55,651 nucleotides of DNA from Clostridia bacterium. GTDB lineage: Bacteria > Bacillota > Clostridia > Christensenellales > Aristaeellaceae. The stretch spans positions 1 through 55,651 of the forward strand of contig JAFUCP010000245.1 of assembly GCA_017459565.1 (NCBI GenBank), written 5' to 3'. Shown piece by piece: positions 1 to 8,221 of the stretch. The notes beneath the pieces are model-generated. The model saw only the letters and a program-made list of their open reading frames with translations, had not been told where the DNA came from and searched no databases. Position 1 is the stretch's first letter; each line of letters begins with the position of its first letter. The position numbers and the translations under genes are program-made.

Positions 1-139
1 AACGCATGGCCTCCGCGCCGCCCACCTGCGCCAGCGCCATCGTGATGGCGGCCGTCAAAGTGGTCTTGCCGTGGTCGACATGACCGATCGTGCCGATGTT
101 TACATGCGGCTTCGTGCGCTCAAATTTTGCCTTTGCCAT
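1..139 (-). CDS. tuf: Elongation factor Tu, N-terminal fragment (runs off the window)
   Basis: EF-Tu is the GTPase that delivers aminoacyl-tRNA to the ribosomal A site. Only the first 46 codons are inside the window. The translation begins [20 protein letters not shown] and continues into the P-loop GHVDHGKT, which is diagnostic for EF-Tu. The ATG at 137-139 is preceded by a strong GGGAGGA ribosome binding site. The gene lies 42 bp downstream of a tRNA-Gly on the same strand. No promoter is obvious between the two, so they are probably co-transcribed from the promoter at 358-386. This resembles the tRNA-tufB arrangement of enterobacteria. Confidence 0.97.
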   Translation of the reverse strand, partial: MAKAKFERTKPHVNIGTIGHVDHGKTTLTAAITMALAQVGGAEAMR

Positions 140-181
140 TGGAAATTCCTCCCTACAAATATTATGGGGTTGTATTGCGCA

Positions 182-255
182 TGGAGCGGGTGATGGGAAT
201 CGAACCCACGTGATCAGCTTGGGAAGCTGGAGCTCTGCCATTGAGCTACACCCGC
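182..255 (-). tRNA. tRNA-Gly (anticodon CCC), CCA encoded
   Basis: On the minus strand the 74-nt sequence folds as a cloverleaf. It has acceptor GCGGGTG/CACCCGC, D stem GCTC/GAGC, anticodon loop TTCCCAA (anticodon CCC), T loop TTCGATT and an encoded 3' CCA. It closely resembles enterobacterial glyU tRNA. The outermost anticodon-stem pair is C27-A43, a mismatch, and the other four pairs are canonical. It lies between a strong promoter (358-386) and tuf, probably in the same transcript. Confidence 0.95.
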
Positions 256-357
256 GCGTTCCCGCATCCATCAGGCGATCCGGCGGACCCCCTATCCGTC
301 CGAATCGGCCGGTTTTGCCGGCCCGGGAGCCAAATAGACCCTTGGCCTACAAAGTTC

Positions 358-386
358 ATTTTACTTTAATCGGCTCCGTTTGTCAA
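358..386 (-). promoter_or_regulatory. Sigma-A-type promoter for tRNA-Gly and tuf
   Basis: Read on the minus strand there is TTGACA (381-386), a 17-nt spacer and TAAAAT (358-363). It is about 100 nt upstream of the tRNA. It is one of the best consensus promoters in the window, which suits a translation-factor transcript. Confidence 0.85.
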
Positions 387-493
387 CAATTATTTCCCAA
401 TTTCCCTGTAAATTCACCTGAATGGCACACTTTGTCCACAGGGATTTTCAAAACTTAACGTTTAACGCGACCCCCGGAAGAAGAAAGAGAGGC

Positions 494-581
494 GTGTGGA
501 GCGCGGCGCCATCGCGGGCTTTGAGCTTTGGGGCCGTCCCCATTCAATCAAAACATTCCCCCGCCGCTTCACGCTCCACAC
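494..581 (-). terminator. Possible ileS terminator: long-loop inverted repeat
   Basis: A perfect 10-bp inverted repeat (GTGTGGAGCG at 494-503, its complement at 572-581) lies just past the ileS stop codon. On the minus strand it is followed by a pyrimidine-rich stretch. The loop is long (about 68 nt), so this may be a weak terminator or simply a repeat. The rest of 256-593 holds only the tRNA-tuf promoter; I see no gene there. Confidence 0.35.
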
Positions 582-593
582 ACCTTTCTCATC

Positions 594-3500
594 TTATCCG
601 TTCCGCTTCACGCTGAGCATGGCCTTTTCGCCGTTGATGCTCCACTGCTTGGCATAAGCGTCCGCGGGCGCGTCTCCCGCCTCGATGGCGGTGGCCAGCA
701 CGGCCTGGGCGATGGCGGTGGCGTTCCTTTCGATGGCGCCGGCAAGGGTATCCGTGGTGCTGTAGGCGACGGTGATGCGGTCCACCACGTCAAAGCCCGC
801 CTCCTTGCGCATGGTTTGCAGCTTGGAGATCACCTCGCGCACAAAGCCCTTTTCGATCAGCGCGGGCGTGAGATTGGTGTCGATGACCACGGTCATGCCG
901 CCGTCCGTCTCGGCGGTAAAGCCGCTCTTCTGGGCCGGGGCGATCAGGCAGTCGTCGGCGCTCAGGGACACCTCGGTGCCGTCGATGTCAAACTTCACCG
1001 TGCCGTTCTGCTCCAGCGCGTCCACGAAGCTGTTGCCGTCAACCTCCTTGAGGTACGCGCCGATGCGCCCCAGCAGCTTGCCGTAGCGCGGGCCGAGGGT
1101 CTTCATCTGGGGCTTGATCTGGTAGCTGGTGAAGGCGCGGGCGTCGTCGATGAACTTCACCTCTTCGACGTTCAGCTCGTCGCGGATCAGCGCGGCGCAG
1201 GCGTCCGACAGCTGCGCGCCCTTCACGTACAGCGTGCCGAGGGCCTGGCGCACCTTGATGTTGGCGGTGTTGCGGCAGGCGCGGCCCAGCTGCACGGCCT
1301 GGGCGACCTCGTCCATCTCCGCCTCCAGCTGCTTGTCGATGCGCGCCTCGTCGCAGGTGGGATAGTCGCACAGGTGGACCGACTCCGGCGCGCCCGCGAT
1401 GCTGCCCACCACGAGGTTGCGGTACATGCTCTCGGTCATGAAGGGGATATAAGGCGCGGCCAGCTTGCACAGCGTAGTCAGCACCGTGTACAGCGTCTCA
1501 TAGGCCGCCTTCTTGTCGCCGGTCCACTCCTTGCCCCAGAAGCGGGACTTGGACAGGCGCACATACCAGTTGGACAGCTCCTCCACGAAGGCCTGGATGG
1601 CGCGGGCGGTCTCGGTGATTTTGTACTCGGCCAGGCCCTCGTCCACGTACTTCACCAGGCTGTTCAGCTTCGACAGCACCCACCTGTCCATCAGCGTCAG
1701 ATCGGAAGCCTGCGCCCTGTGGATCTCGGGCTGATAGCCGTCGATGGCGGCGTACATGCAGAAGAAGGCATAGGTGTTCCACAGCGTGCCCATGAATTTG
1801 CTCTGCATTTCGCTGACCAGCTCATGAGAGAAGCGGGTGGGCAGCCACGGCGCGCCGTTGGCGTAGAAGTACCAGCGCACGGCGTCCGCGCCCTGGCGGT
1901 CCAGCACATCCCAGGGGTCCACCACGTTGCCCTTGTGCTGGGACATCTTCTGGCCGTTGGCATCCTGCACGTGGCCCATGACCACGCAATTTTCGAAGGG
2001 ACTGCAGTCAAACAGCAGCGTGGAAATCGCCATGAGCGTATAGAACCAGCCGCGGGTCTGGTCGATGGCCTCGGAGATGAAGTTGGCCGGGAAATTGGCC
2101 TCGAAGATCTCCTTGTTTTCGAAGGGATAGTGCCACTGGGCGAAGGGCATGGAGCCGGAATCGTACCAGCAGTCGATGACTTCGGGGGTGCGCTTCATAT
2201 CGCCCCCGCAATCCGGGCAGGTGAGCGTCACGGCGTCGATATAGGGGCGGTGCAGCTCGATATCCTCGGGCACGTCCTTCCCCATCTCGCGCAGCTCCGC
2301 CCGGGAGCCGATCACATGGATCCTTCCGCAGTCCTTGCAGATCCACACCGGCAGCGGCGTGCCCCAGTAGCGCTCCCGGGACAGGCCCCAGTCGATCACG
2401 TTCTCCAGGAAGTTGCCGAAGCGCCCCTCCTTGATGTTGTCCGGGTACCAGTTCACGGTGCGGTTGTTGGCCACCAGCCTGTCGCGCACGGCGGTCATGC
2501 GGATGAACCAGGTACTGCGGGCATAGTAGATCAGCGGGGTATCGCAGCGCCAGCAGAAGGGATAGTCGTGGGTGAAGTAGGGCGCCTCCACCAGCTTGCC
2601 CTGCTTTTCCAGGTACTCCAGGATCATCGGGTCGGCCTTCTTCACGAACACGCCGGGCCACAGGGTCTGCTCCGTCATTTCGCCCTTGGCGTTCACCAGC
2701 TGTAAAAAGGGGATGTGGTTCTCCCGGCCCACGCGGGCATCGTCCTCGCCGAAGGCGGGCGCCTGGTGTACCACGCCGGTGCCGTCGGACATGGTGACAT
2801 AGTCATCGCAGACCACTGTCCAGGCGTTCTGCTCATTCTCCGCGCCGCGGATGGCGGCAAGCTGGAAATCGAACAACGGCTCATACCTCAGGCCCTTCAG
2901 CTCGATGCCGGGGAAGGTGATCTTGCCCGTCACCTTCGCGCCCTCGCCCAGTACCTTTTCGATCAGCGCGTCGCCCATGATGACCGTGCGGCCGTCATAG
3001 TCGAAACGGGCATAGGTCTCGTTGGGGTTCACGCACAGCGCCACGTTGCTGGGCAGCGTCCATGGGGTGGTGGTCCAGGCGTAGATCCAGGTGTTGTCCT
3101 GGTCCTTCACCTTGAAGCGCACCACGGCGGAGCGCTCCTTGACCTCCTTGTAGCCCTGGGAAACCTCATGGCTGGACAGCGCGGTGCCGCAGCGCGGGCA
3201 ATAGGGCACCACCTTGTGGCCCTTGTACAGAAGGCCCTTGTCGGCAATCTGCTTCAGACTCCACCATACGGACTCGATGTAGTTGTTGTCATAGGTGATA
3301 TAGGGATTTTCCATGTCGGCCCAGAAGCCCACGCGCTCGGACATGCGCTCCCATTCGCCCTTGTACTTCCAGACGGATTCCTTGCACTTTTTGATGAAGG
3401 GCTCGATGCCGTAGGCCTCGATCTGCTCCTTGCCGTCCAGGCCCAGCAGCTTTTCGACCTCCAGCTCCACCGGCAGGCCATGGGTGTCCCAGCCGGCCTT

Positions 3501-3743
3501 GCGGGTGACGGATTTGCCCTTCATGGTGTGGTAGCGGGGCAGCAGGTCCTTGATGGCGCGGGTCTCGATATGGCCGATGTGGGGCTTGCCGTTGGCTGTG
3601 GGCGGGCCGTCAAAGAAGGTGAACACCTGCTGCCCTTCCCGCAGCTTCATGGACTTTTTAAAGATGTCGTTCTCATTCCAGAACCTGATGACTTCCTTTT
3701 CGCGCGCCAGGAAATCCAGCGCCGTGGATACCTTTTCGATCAT
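594..3743 (-). CDS. ileS: Isoleucyl-tRNA synthetase
   Basis: This cytoplasmic class I synthetase charges tRNA-Ile with isoleucine. The 1049-residue protein starts at the ATG after GGGAGG (MIEKVSTALDFLAREKEV); upstream in-frame codons lie inside the T-box leader and are excluded. HIGH is at residues 55-58. The KMSKS loop reads KMSQH at about 599-603. Zinc-type cysteine pairs are visible (CPRC early; CKDC and CPDC in the middle). The length and these cysteine pairs fit the longer, archaeal/eukaryote-like IleRS type rather than the shorter 900-residue type. The gene is controlled by its own T-box leader. The ORF that covers most of it on the plus strand is a GC-rich shadow. Confidence 0.97.
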   Translation of the reverse strand: MIEKVSTALDFLAREKEVIRFWNENDIFKKSMKLREGQQVFTFFDGPPTANGKPHIGHIETRAIKDLLPRYHTMKGKSVTRKAGWDTHGLPVELEVEKLLGLDGKEQIEAYGIEPFIKKCKESVWKYKGEWERMSERVGFWADMENPYITYDNNYIESVWWSLKQIADKGLLYKGHKVVPYCPRCGTALSSHEVSQGYKEVKERSAVVRFKVKDQDNTWIYAWTTTPWTLPSNVALCVNPNETYARFDYDGRTVIMGDALIEKVLGEGAKVTGKITFPGIELKGLRYEPLFDFQLAAIRGAENEQNAWTVVCDDYVTMSDGTGVVHQAPAFGEDDARVGRENHIPFLQLVNAKGEMTEQTLWPGVFVKKADPMILEYLEKQGKLVEAPYFTHDYPFCWRCDTPLIYYARSTWFIRMTAVRDRLVANNRTVNWYPDNIKEGRFGNFLENVIDWGLSRERYWGTPLPVWICKDCGRIHVIGSRAELREMGKDVPEDIELHRPYIDAVTLTCPDCGGDMKRTPEVIDCWYDSGSMPFAQWHYPFENKEIFEANFPANFISEAIDQTRGWFYTLMAISTLLFDCSPFENCVVMGHVQDANGQKMSQHKGNVVDPWDVLDRQGADAVRWYFYANGAPWLPTRFSHELVSEMQSKFMGTLWNTYAFFCMYAAIDGYQPEIHRAQASDLTLMDRWVLSKLNSLVKYVDEGLAEYKITETARAIQAFVEELSNWYVRLSKSRFWGKEWTGDKKAAYETLYTVLTTLCKLAAPYIPFMTESMYRNLVVGSIAGAPESVHLCDYPTCDEARIDKQLEAEMDEVAQAVQLGRACRNTANIKVRQALGTLYVKGAQLSDACAALIRDELNVEEVKFIDDARAFTSYQIKPQMKTLGPRYGKLLGRIGAYLKEVDGNSFVDALEQNGTVKFDIDGTEVSLSADDCLIAPAQKSGFTAETDGGMTVVIDTNLTPALIEKGFVREVISKLQTMRKEAGFDVVDRITVAYSTTDTLAGAIERNATAIAQAVLATAIEAGDAPADAYAKQWSINGEKAMLSVKRNG

Positions 3744-3759
3744 CCGATGCAACCTCCCA

Positions 3760-4019
3760 ATAAAAAATAAACGTGCCGCCGTCCATGGGACGAAGACACT
3801 TCGCGGTACCACCCAAATTGACACATGCAGCGCACATGTCCGCTTGCTTGCGCTGTAACGGGCGCGCCCGGCAGAGTCTACTGACGCGAAAGGCCGCGCG
3901 TTCGATCCGCCGCTCCGGGAGGATACCCCTCTATGGCGGCCTCCGGACTTGCACCAACCTCCGGTTCGCTTTGCGCCGCTGAATAAAGGGCGGTTCCCAT
4001 CACAGCAGAATATGATACT
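3760..4019 (-). promoter_or_regulatory. T-box riboswitch leader of ileS (Ile specifier)
   Basis: The minus-strand leader contains the T-box core GGGTGGTACCGCG (3802-3814), which pairs with the NCCA end of uncharged tRNA. A terminator follows: stem 3773-3799 (GTGTCTTCGTCC / GGACGGCGGCAC) and a T-rich run at 3760-3772. Upstream there is a Stem I with the distal-loop-like GGTTGGTGCAAG and a candidate specifier codon ATC (complement of 3922-3924). T-box leaders read uncharged tRNA, and an Ile specifier ahead of ileS is the expected logic: starvation for isoleucine relieves termination. The T-box motif is certain; the exact specifier is inferred. Confidence 0.93.
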
Positions 4020-4025
4020 TTCATT

Positions 4026-4053
4026 ATTATACCCGATTTCCCGGATTTGTAAA
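4026..4053 (-). promoter_or_regulatory. Promoter of the ileS T-box transcript
   Basis: On the minus strand there is TTTACA (4048-4053), a 16-nt spacer and a perfect TATAAT (4026-4031). It lies immediately upstream of the T-box leader. Confidence 0.8.
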
Positions 4054-4125
4054 TGCCCCGCGGAAGGATTCAATATCGATTTTACCTGCATAAAACAAAA
4101 ACGCCCCCGCACCGGTGCTTCATTG

Positions 4126-4134
4126 TGTTATAAT
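4126..4134 (+). promoter_or_regulatory. Extended -10 promoter for the alpha-oxoamine synthase gene
   Basis: TGT-TATAAT at 4126-4134 is an extended -10 about 90 nt upstream of the GTG start. No good -35 is seen. It is divergent from the ileS promoter. The rest of 4054-4222 shows no gene. Confidence 0.5.
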
Positions 4135-4222
4135 AATAAAGTATCATGTGCGTGTTTTGGCGGTTCAGGGGGAACACCGCCTGTGAGATTCTGTAATCGA
4201 TACCATCGAGGGAGGTTAACAA

Positions 4223-5404
4223 GTGGATATTTTCAACAAATGCTACAACTATTCGCTGGCCAATGAGCTGCGCGAAAAGGGCATCTATCCCTATTTCCAC
4301 GCGCTGGAAACCCGGCAGGACACTGAGGTCGTCATGGAGGGCAAGCGCCGCATCATGCTGGGCAGCAACAATTACCTGGGGCTGACCACCTGCCCCGAGG
4401 TTCAGGAGGCCGGTCTGAAGGCGCTGGAGCAGTACGGCACCGGCTGCTCCGGCTCCCGCTTTCTGAACGGCACGCTGAAGCTGCACCTGGAGCTGGAGGA
4501 CGAGCTGGCAAGATTTTTGCACAAGGAGGCCTGCTGCACCTTCTCCACCGGCTTTCAGAGCAACCTGGGCATCATCAGCGCCATCGTGGGCCACGGCGAT
4601 TACGTGATCTGCGACAAGGAAAACCACGCCTCCATTTACGACGGCTGCAAGCTGAGCTACGGGCGGATGCTGACATACGCCCACAGCAACATGGAGGAGC
4701 TTGAGATCCAGCTGAAAAAGGTGCCCGAGAGCGCGGGCTGCCTGATCGTCACCGACGGCGTATTCAGCATGGGCGGCGATATCTGCAAGCTGCCCGAGAT
4801 CGTGAAGCTGGCCCGCCAGTACGGCGCGCGCGTCATGGTGGACGACGCCCACGGCCTGGGCGTGATCGGCGAGGGCGGCCGCGGCACTGCCTCCTACTTC
4901 GGTCTGGAGGATGAGGTGGACCTGATCATGGGCACCTTCTCCAAGTCCCTGGCCTCCCTGGGCGGCTACCTGGTGGCCAACGCCACGGTGGTGGACTTCG
5001 TGCGCCACAACTCCCGCCCGTTCATCTTCTCCGCCTCCATCACTCCGGCCAGCGCCGCCATCGCCCTGGCCTCCCTCAGATACATCGAGGCCCATCCCGA
5101 GCTGGTGAAGCGGCTGTCCGACCTGTCCGCCTACATGCGCAAGGGCTTGAAGGAGCGGGGTATACCGATCATCGAGGCTGAAACCCCCATCATCCCCATC
5201 TACACCTACTCCGCCGAGGCCACGCTGCTGCGCGCACGCCAGCTGTACGAGGAGGGCGTGTACGTCAATCCCGTGCTGCCCCCGGCCACCCCGCCGGATC
5301 TGTGCCTGCTGCGCACCAGCTACATGGCATCCCTGAACGAAAAGCTGCTGGACGAGGCGCTGGATATCTTCGGGCGCGTGTTCAGCAGGCCCGTGGACGC
5401 GTAA
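4223..5404 (+). CDS. PLP-dependent alpha-oxoamine synthase (serine palmitoyltransferase / glycine C-acetyltransferase type)
   Basis: Fold-type I PLP enzymes of this family condense an amino acid with an acyl-CoA and lose CO2 or form an aminoketone. The 393-residue protein is full length. DDAH at 207-210 is the PLP-ring aspartate/histidine region, and the Schiff-base lysine lies in GTFSKSLASLGG (Lys241). SGSRFLNGT is the family's substrate loop. The FSKS active-site context is closer to bacterial serine palmitoyltransferases than to BioF or KBL (usually LGKA). No threonine dehydrogenase or biotin gene is nearby to support those roles. The GTG start follows GGGAGG with 7-nt spacing. Monocistronic, divergent from ileS. 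The exact substrate is not settled. Confidence 0.85.
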   Translation: MDIFNKCYNYSLANELREKGIYPYFHALETRQDTEVVMEGKRRIMLGSNNYLGLTTCPEVQEAGLKALEQYGTGCSGSRFLNGTLKLHLELEDELARFLHKEACCTFSTGFQSNLGIISAIVGHGDYVICDKENHASIYDGCKLSYGRMLTYAHSNMEELEIQLKKVPESAGCLIVTDGVFSMGGDICKLPEIVKLARQYGARVMVDDAHGLGVIGEGGRGTASYFGLEDEVDLIMGTFSKSLASLGGYLVANATVVDFVRHNSRPFIFSASITPASAAIALASLRYIEAHPELVKRLSDLSAYMRKGLKERGIPIIEAETPIIPIYTYSAEATLLRARQLYEEGVYVNPVLPPATPPDLCLLRTSYMASLNEKLLDEALDIFGRVFSRPVDA

Positions 5405-5445
5405 CGGCGGGCCGCAATAAAGCAATACGATGGTTCCATCAATCA

Positions 5446-5695
5446 CGCAGGGGCGCCGACCGGCGCCCCTCAGTCTATTGACAAAGCCAATAGACTGACA
5501 GGCCGTTGAAAAAGCCTGCAAGACAAGGAAGGACAGCCTGCAAATGAGGGCGCTTACCCGGATGTAAGTAACCGAATTTGCAGGCTGTCCTGACACAGGA
5601 AGCAGAAATTTCAACCGTGCAAGCGCTGTTTCCGGAAATTTCTGCGTTTGCGGGCTGTGTCAGCGGTCTGAGGGGCGCCGTTGGGGGCCCCTGCG
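5446..5695. repeat. Nested palindromic element (REP/MITE-like), 250 bp
   Basis: Four inverted repeats are nested or adjacent. Outer 28-nt arms at 5446-5473 and 5668-5695 match with about three mismatches. A perfect 10-bp pair lies at 5471-5480/5488-5497. A perfect 16-bp pair (AGGACAGCCTGCAAAT) lies at 5530-5545/5576-5591. A split pair lies at 5590-5598/5655-5663, with inner arms at 5602-5612/5635-5645. No gene fits 5405-5783. The outer left arm alone folds as a GC hairpin right after the upstream stop and may terminate that gene. The whole resembles a non-coding palindromic repeat rather than a simple terminator. Confidence 0.7.
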
Positions 5696-5783
5696 CGTGG
5701 TTTTGGGCTTTCGTTTCAGATTATGGAGCAGCGCCTGCCGGCGCGGAAATCAACATATGTGCGCATGGGTATTGAGCCGGGCC

Positions 5784-6233
5784 TTATTTTGAGGGCGCTT
5801 CAAAGCGAATGAGCATGGTATCTATGCCCTCGTATCGAAGAGTCAGATAGTATCCCTCCTCATTGTAGGCGTAATAGAAGTCGTCACCATGCCGGTAATC
5901 GACTGTAAAGCCAAGCTCAATGCAGGATTGCATATATGAATTGAACATCTCGTCGGTAAACTGTCCGACGCGAACCGCAAAGCTGTCTTCATTGTCGAAA
6001 GCGATTTTGCCTGTCTCTGTTTCGGGCACGGGAATCATCTCAGCCAGCTTTGATACCGGCCAGTGAAATGTGCCCAGATAATCCTCTCTTGAAGCAAGCT
6101 CGTCCTTGATTGCGCTCTGCAAATCGAGGATTTCTTCGATGCTCATGGCGCTCAGGTCCAGGCCTTCCGCCAGGCAAACGGAGCATTGAAGCAGAAAACA
6201 CATTGCCACAAGAATCGCGAAGAGCTTTTTCAT
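5784..6233 (-). CDS. Small secreted protein, possibly DUF6591-like
   Basis: A 149-residue protein starts with a clear signal peptide (MKKLFAILVAMCFLLQCSVCLAEG; cleavage probably after the Ala-Glu region near residue 22). The ATG follows GGAGGAGAG. The mature part has a short acidic helix (residues 25-50), then a compact domain. In it, the patterns LAEMIPVPETETGKI and GFTVDYRHGDDFYYAYNEEG recall the DUF6591 family of uncharacterised Firmicute exported proteins; this is from memory of the pattern, not a search. It is probably monocistronic. Function unknown. Confidence 0.75.
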   Translation of the reverse strand: MKKLFAILVAMCFLLQCSVCLAEGLDLSAMSIEEILDLQSAIKDELASREDYLGTFHWPVSKLAEMIPVPETETGKIAFDNEDSFAVRVGQFTDEMFNSYMQSCIELGFTVDYRHGDDFYYAYNEEGYYLTLRYEGIDTMLIRFEAPSK

Positions 6234-6290
6234 GCCGTCTCTCCTCCTACTGTATGCATATATTGACGACTCAGGTACCCTGACTGTGAA

Positions 6291-6325
6291 GATTTCCCGG
6301 CCTTGAAGCTATGGGCCGGGAAATC
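6291..6325 (-). terminator. Hairpin between argS and the small secreted gene
   Basis: A perfect 12-bp stem (GATTTCCCGGCC at 6291-6302, complement at 6314-6325) with an 11-nt loop lies 80 nt past the argS stop. It lacks a clear T run on either strand, so termination is inferred from position only. Confidence 0.55.
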
Positions 6326-6404
6326 GTGTCTGCGCGGGCGGCAGCGATGGAAACGGAACGCCCCTCGTTCCGGGCGGCAGCAATTGACCGCCGGTTCCAC
6401 CGGC

Positions 6405-8114
6405 CTACATTCTTTCGGGCGCTTCCACGCCGATCAGGTACAGTGCCTGCTTGAGCGTCTGGCGCACGGCGTCGGTGAGCATCAGCCGCGCGGCGCGGGT
6501 GCCGGGCTCATCCACCATGACCTTGTTTTCATAGTAGAACTTATTGAACGCCTGGGCCAGGTCCACCGCGAAGCGGGTGACCATGGAGGGCTCGGAGCGG
6601 TTCACGGCGCTCTTGAGGATATCCGGGAATTGCTCGATCAGGCGCACCACGTCCTGGCTGAAGGGGTCGGACAGCGCGGCGAAGTCCGGCTCGGCGGCGT
6701 CCTCTCCCGCCCTGCGCAGCACGGAGCAGGCCCGGGCGTGGGTATACTGCACATAGGGGCCGGTCTCGCCGTCGAAGTTCAGCGCCCGCTCCCAGGTGAA
6801 GTCGATATCCTTGATACGATTGTTGTACAAATCGAAGAACACCACCGCGCCGATGCCCACCTGCCGGGCCACCTCGTCCTTGTTGTCCAGGTCGGGGCTC
6901 TTTTCCTCGATGATGGCCCGGGCCTTGTCGATGGCCTGGTGCAGCAAATCGTCCAGATAGACCACATGGCCCCCGCGGGTGGACAGCGCGCCGCCCTCAA
7001 AGGACACCATGCCGAAGGCGACGTGTTCGCAGTCCTTGTACCATTCGCAGCCCATCAGTTCCAGCACCTTGAACAGCTGCCGGAAGTGCAGGTCCTGCTG
7101 ATAGGCGACAACATACAGGCTCTTGTCGAAGTTGTAGGTCTCCTTGCGGTACCTGGCCGCAGCCAGGTCCCGGGTGATATACAAAGTCGCGCCGTCGCTG
7201 CGCAGGATCAGCGCCGGGGGCATACCGTAGTCCTGGAGGTCCACAATCTGCGCGCCCTTGTCCTCGATCAGCAGACCCTTTTGCTTCAGCTCATCGATGA
7301 CGGGCTGCATCTTGTCGTTGTAGAAGCTCTCGCCCGCATAGGAATCAAACGTCACGCCCAGCAGGTCATAGACCCGCTCCGCGTCCTTGAGGGTCACGGA
7401 CTTGAACCAGTTGAAGATCTCCAGCGCCTCGGCATCGCCGTCCTCAATCTTCTTGAACCAGGCGCGGCCCTCGTCGTTCAGGGCAGGGTCCTGCTTGGCC
7501 TCCTCGTTGAAGCGCACATACAGCTTCACCATCTCGTCCACGCCCCCCGCGGCCACGGTGTCGTGGTCGCCCCAGCGCTTGTAGGCCGCGATCATCTTGC
7601 CGAACTGGGTGCCCCAGTCGCCCAGATGGTTCACGCCCACCGCCCGCCAGCCGAAGAATTTGTGCAGCCGGTACAGGGAGTTGCCGATCATGGTGGTGGA
7701 AAGATGGCCGATGTGAAAGCGCTTGGCGATGTTGATGCTGGAATAGTCCAGCACCACGGTCTTCCCCGCGCCGGAATCGTCCGCGCCATAGCGCTCGCCC
7801 TGCTCCAGCGCCAGTCCCAGCACCTTTTCGGCGTACATGGCCTTGTCGATAAAGAAATTCAGATAGCCCTTCACCGACTCCACCTTGCCCAGAAAATCCG
7901 CGTGGATCGTCCCGGCCAGGGCGTCCGATATCATTATCGGGCTCTTGCGCAGGGCCTTGGACAGCTTGAAGCAGGGAAATGCATAGTCCCCCATGGCTGT
8001 GTCCGGCGGAATTTCCAGCGCGGCGGCGATGTCCGCGGCGGCAATATCCACCTCGCCGAAGGCGGCCCGGATGGCGGTCAGTATCTCGTTTGCGACGGCG
8101 GTTTTGAAATCCAT
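6405..8114 (-). CDS. argS: Arginyl-tRNA synthetase
   Basis: This cytoplasmic class I synthetase charges tRNA-Arg. The 569-residue protein has the ArgRS-specific N-terminal Add-1 domain (residues 1-115). HIGH follows at 134-137 in the typical context SSINIAKRFHIGHLSTT. The DALR-type anticodon domain is at the C-terminus. The KMSKS equivalent is weak (ALSTRGG), as in many ArgRS proteins. I chose the ATG at 8112-8114 because GAGGTG precedes it with 7-nt spacing; an upstream ATG at 8163-8165 has no such site. The gene is monocistronic, with no T-box seen upstream. Confidence 0.96.
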   Translation of the reverse strand: MDFKTAVANEILTAIRAAFGEVDIAAADIAAALEIPPDTAMGDYAFPCFKLSKALRKSPIMISDALAGTIHADFLGKVESVKGYLNFFIDKAMYAEKVLGLALEQGERYGADDSGAGKTVVLDYSSINIAKRFHIGHLSTTMIGNSLYRLHKFFGWRAVGVNHLGDWGTQFGKMIAAYKRWGDHDTVAAGGVDEMVKLYVRFNEEAKQDPALNDEGRAWFKKIEDGDAEALEIFNWFKSVTLKDAERVYDLLGVTFDSYAGESFYNDKMQPVIDELKQKGLLIEDKGAQIVDLQDYGMPPALILRSDGATLYITRDLAAARYRKETYNFDKSLYVVAYQQDLHFRQLFKVLELMGCEWYKDCEHVAFGMVSFEGGALSTRGGHVVYLDDLLHQAIDKARAIIEEKSPDLDNKDEVARQVGIGAVVFFDLYNNRIKDIDFTWERALNFDGETGPYVQYTHARACSVLRRAGEDAAEPDFAALSDPFSQDVVRLIEQFPDILKSAVNRSEPSMVTRFAVDLAQAFNKFYYENKVMVDEPGTRAARLMLTDAVRQTLKQALYLIGVEAPERM

Positions 8115-8160
8115 ATACACGCACCTCGTTGTCAATATCGGTAGAATTTCCAATATTATA

Positions 8161-8190
8161 CTCAAAAATCAAACCCGCTGCAAGCGGGTT
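8161..8190 (-). terminator. Intrinsic terminator of the MoxR-DUF58-DUF4129 operon
   Basis: On the minus strand the stem AACCCGCT/AGCGGGTT (arms 8172-8179 and 8183-8190, 3-nt loop) is followed by TGATTTTTGAG. It lies 31 nt after the stop codon of the membrane protein gene. Confidence 0.85.
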
Positions 8191-8221
8191 ATATTACGCG
8201 CGGGTAATGCTTCGGCGCGAA

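Noticed and set aside
528-2705. Long plus-strand open frame antisense to ileS
   Set aside because: The opposite strand has a full-length IleRS with motifs, T-box and RBS; the frame is a shadow of GC-rich codon use and is low-complexity.
4082-5614. 510-residue minus-strand frame over the alpha-oxoamine synthase
   Set aside because: Shadow frame; the plus strand has PLP motifs and a proper RBS.
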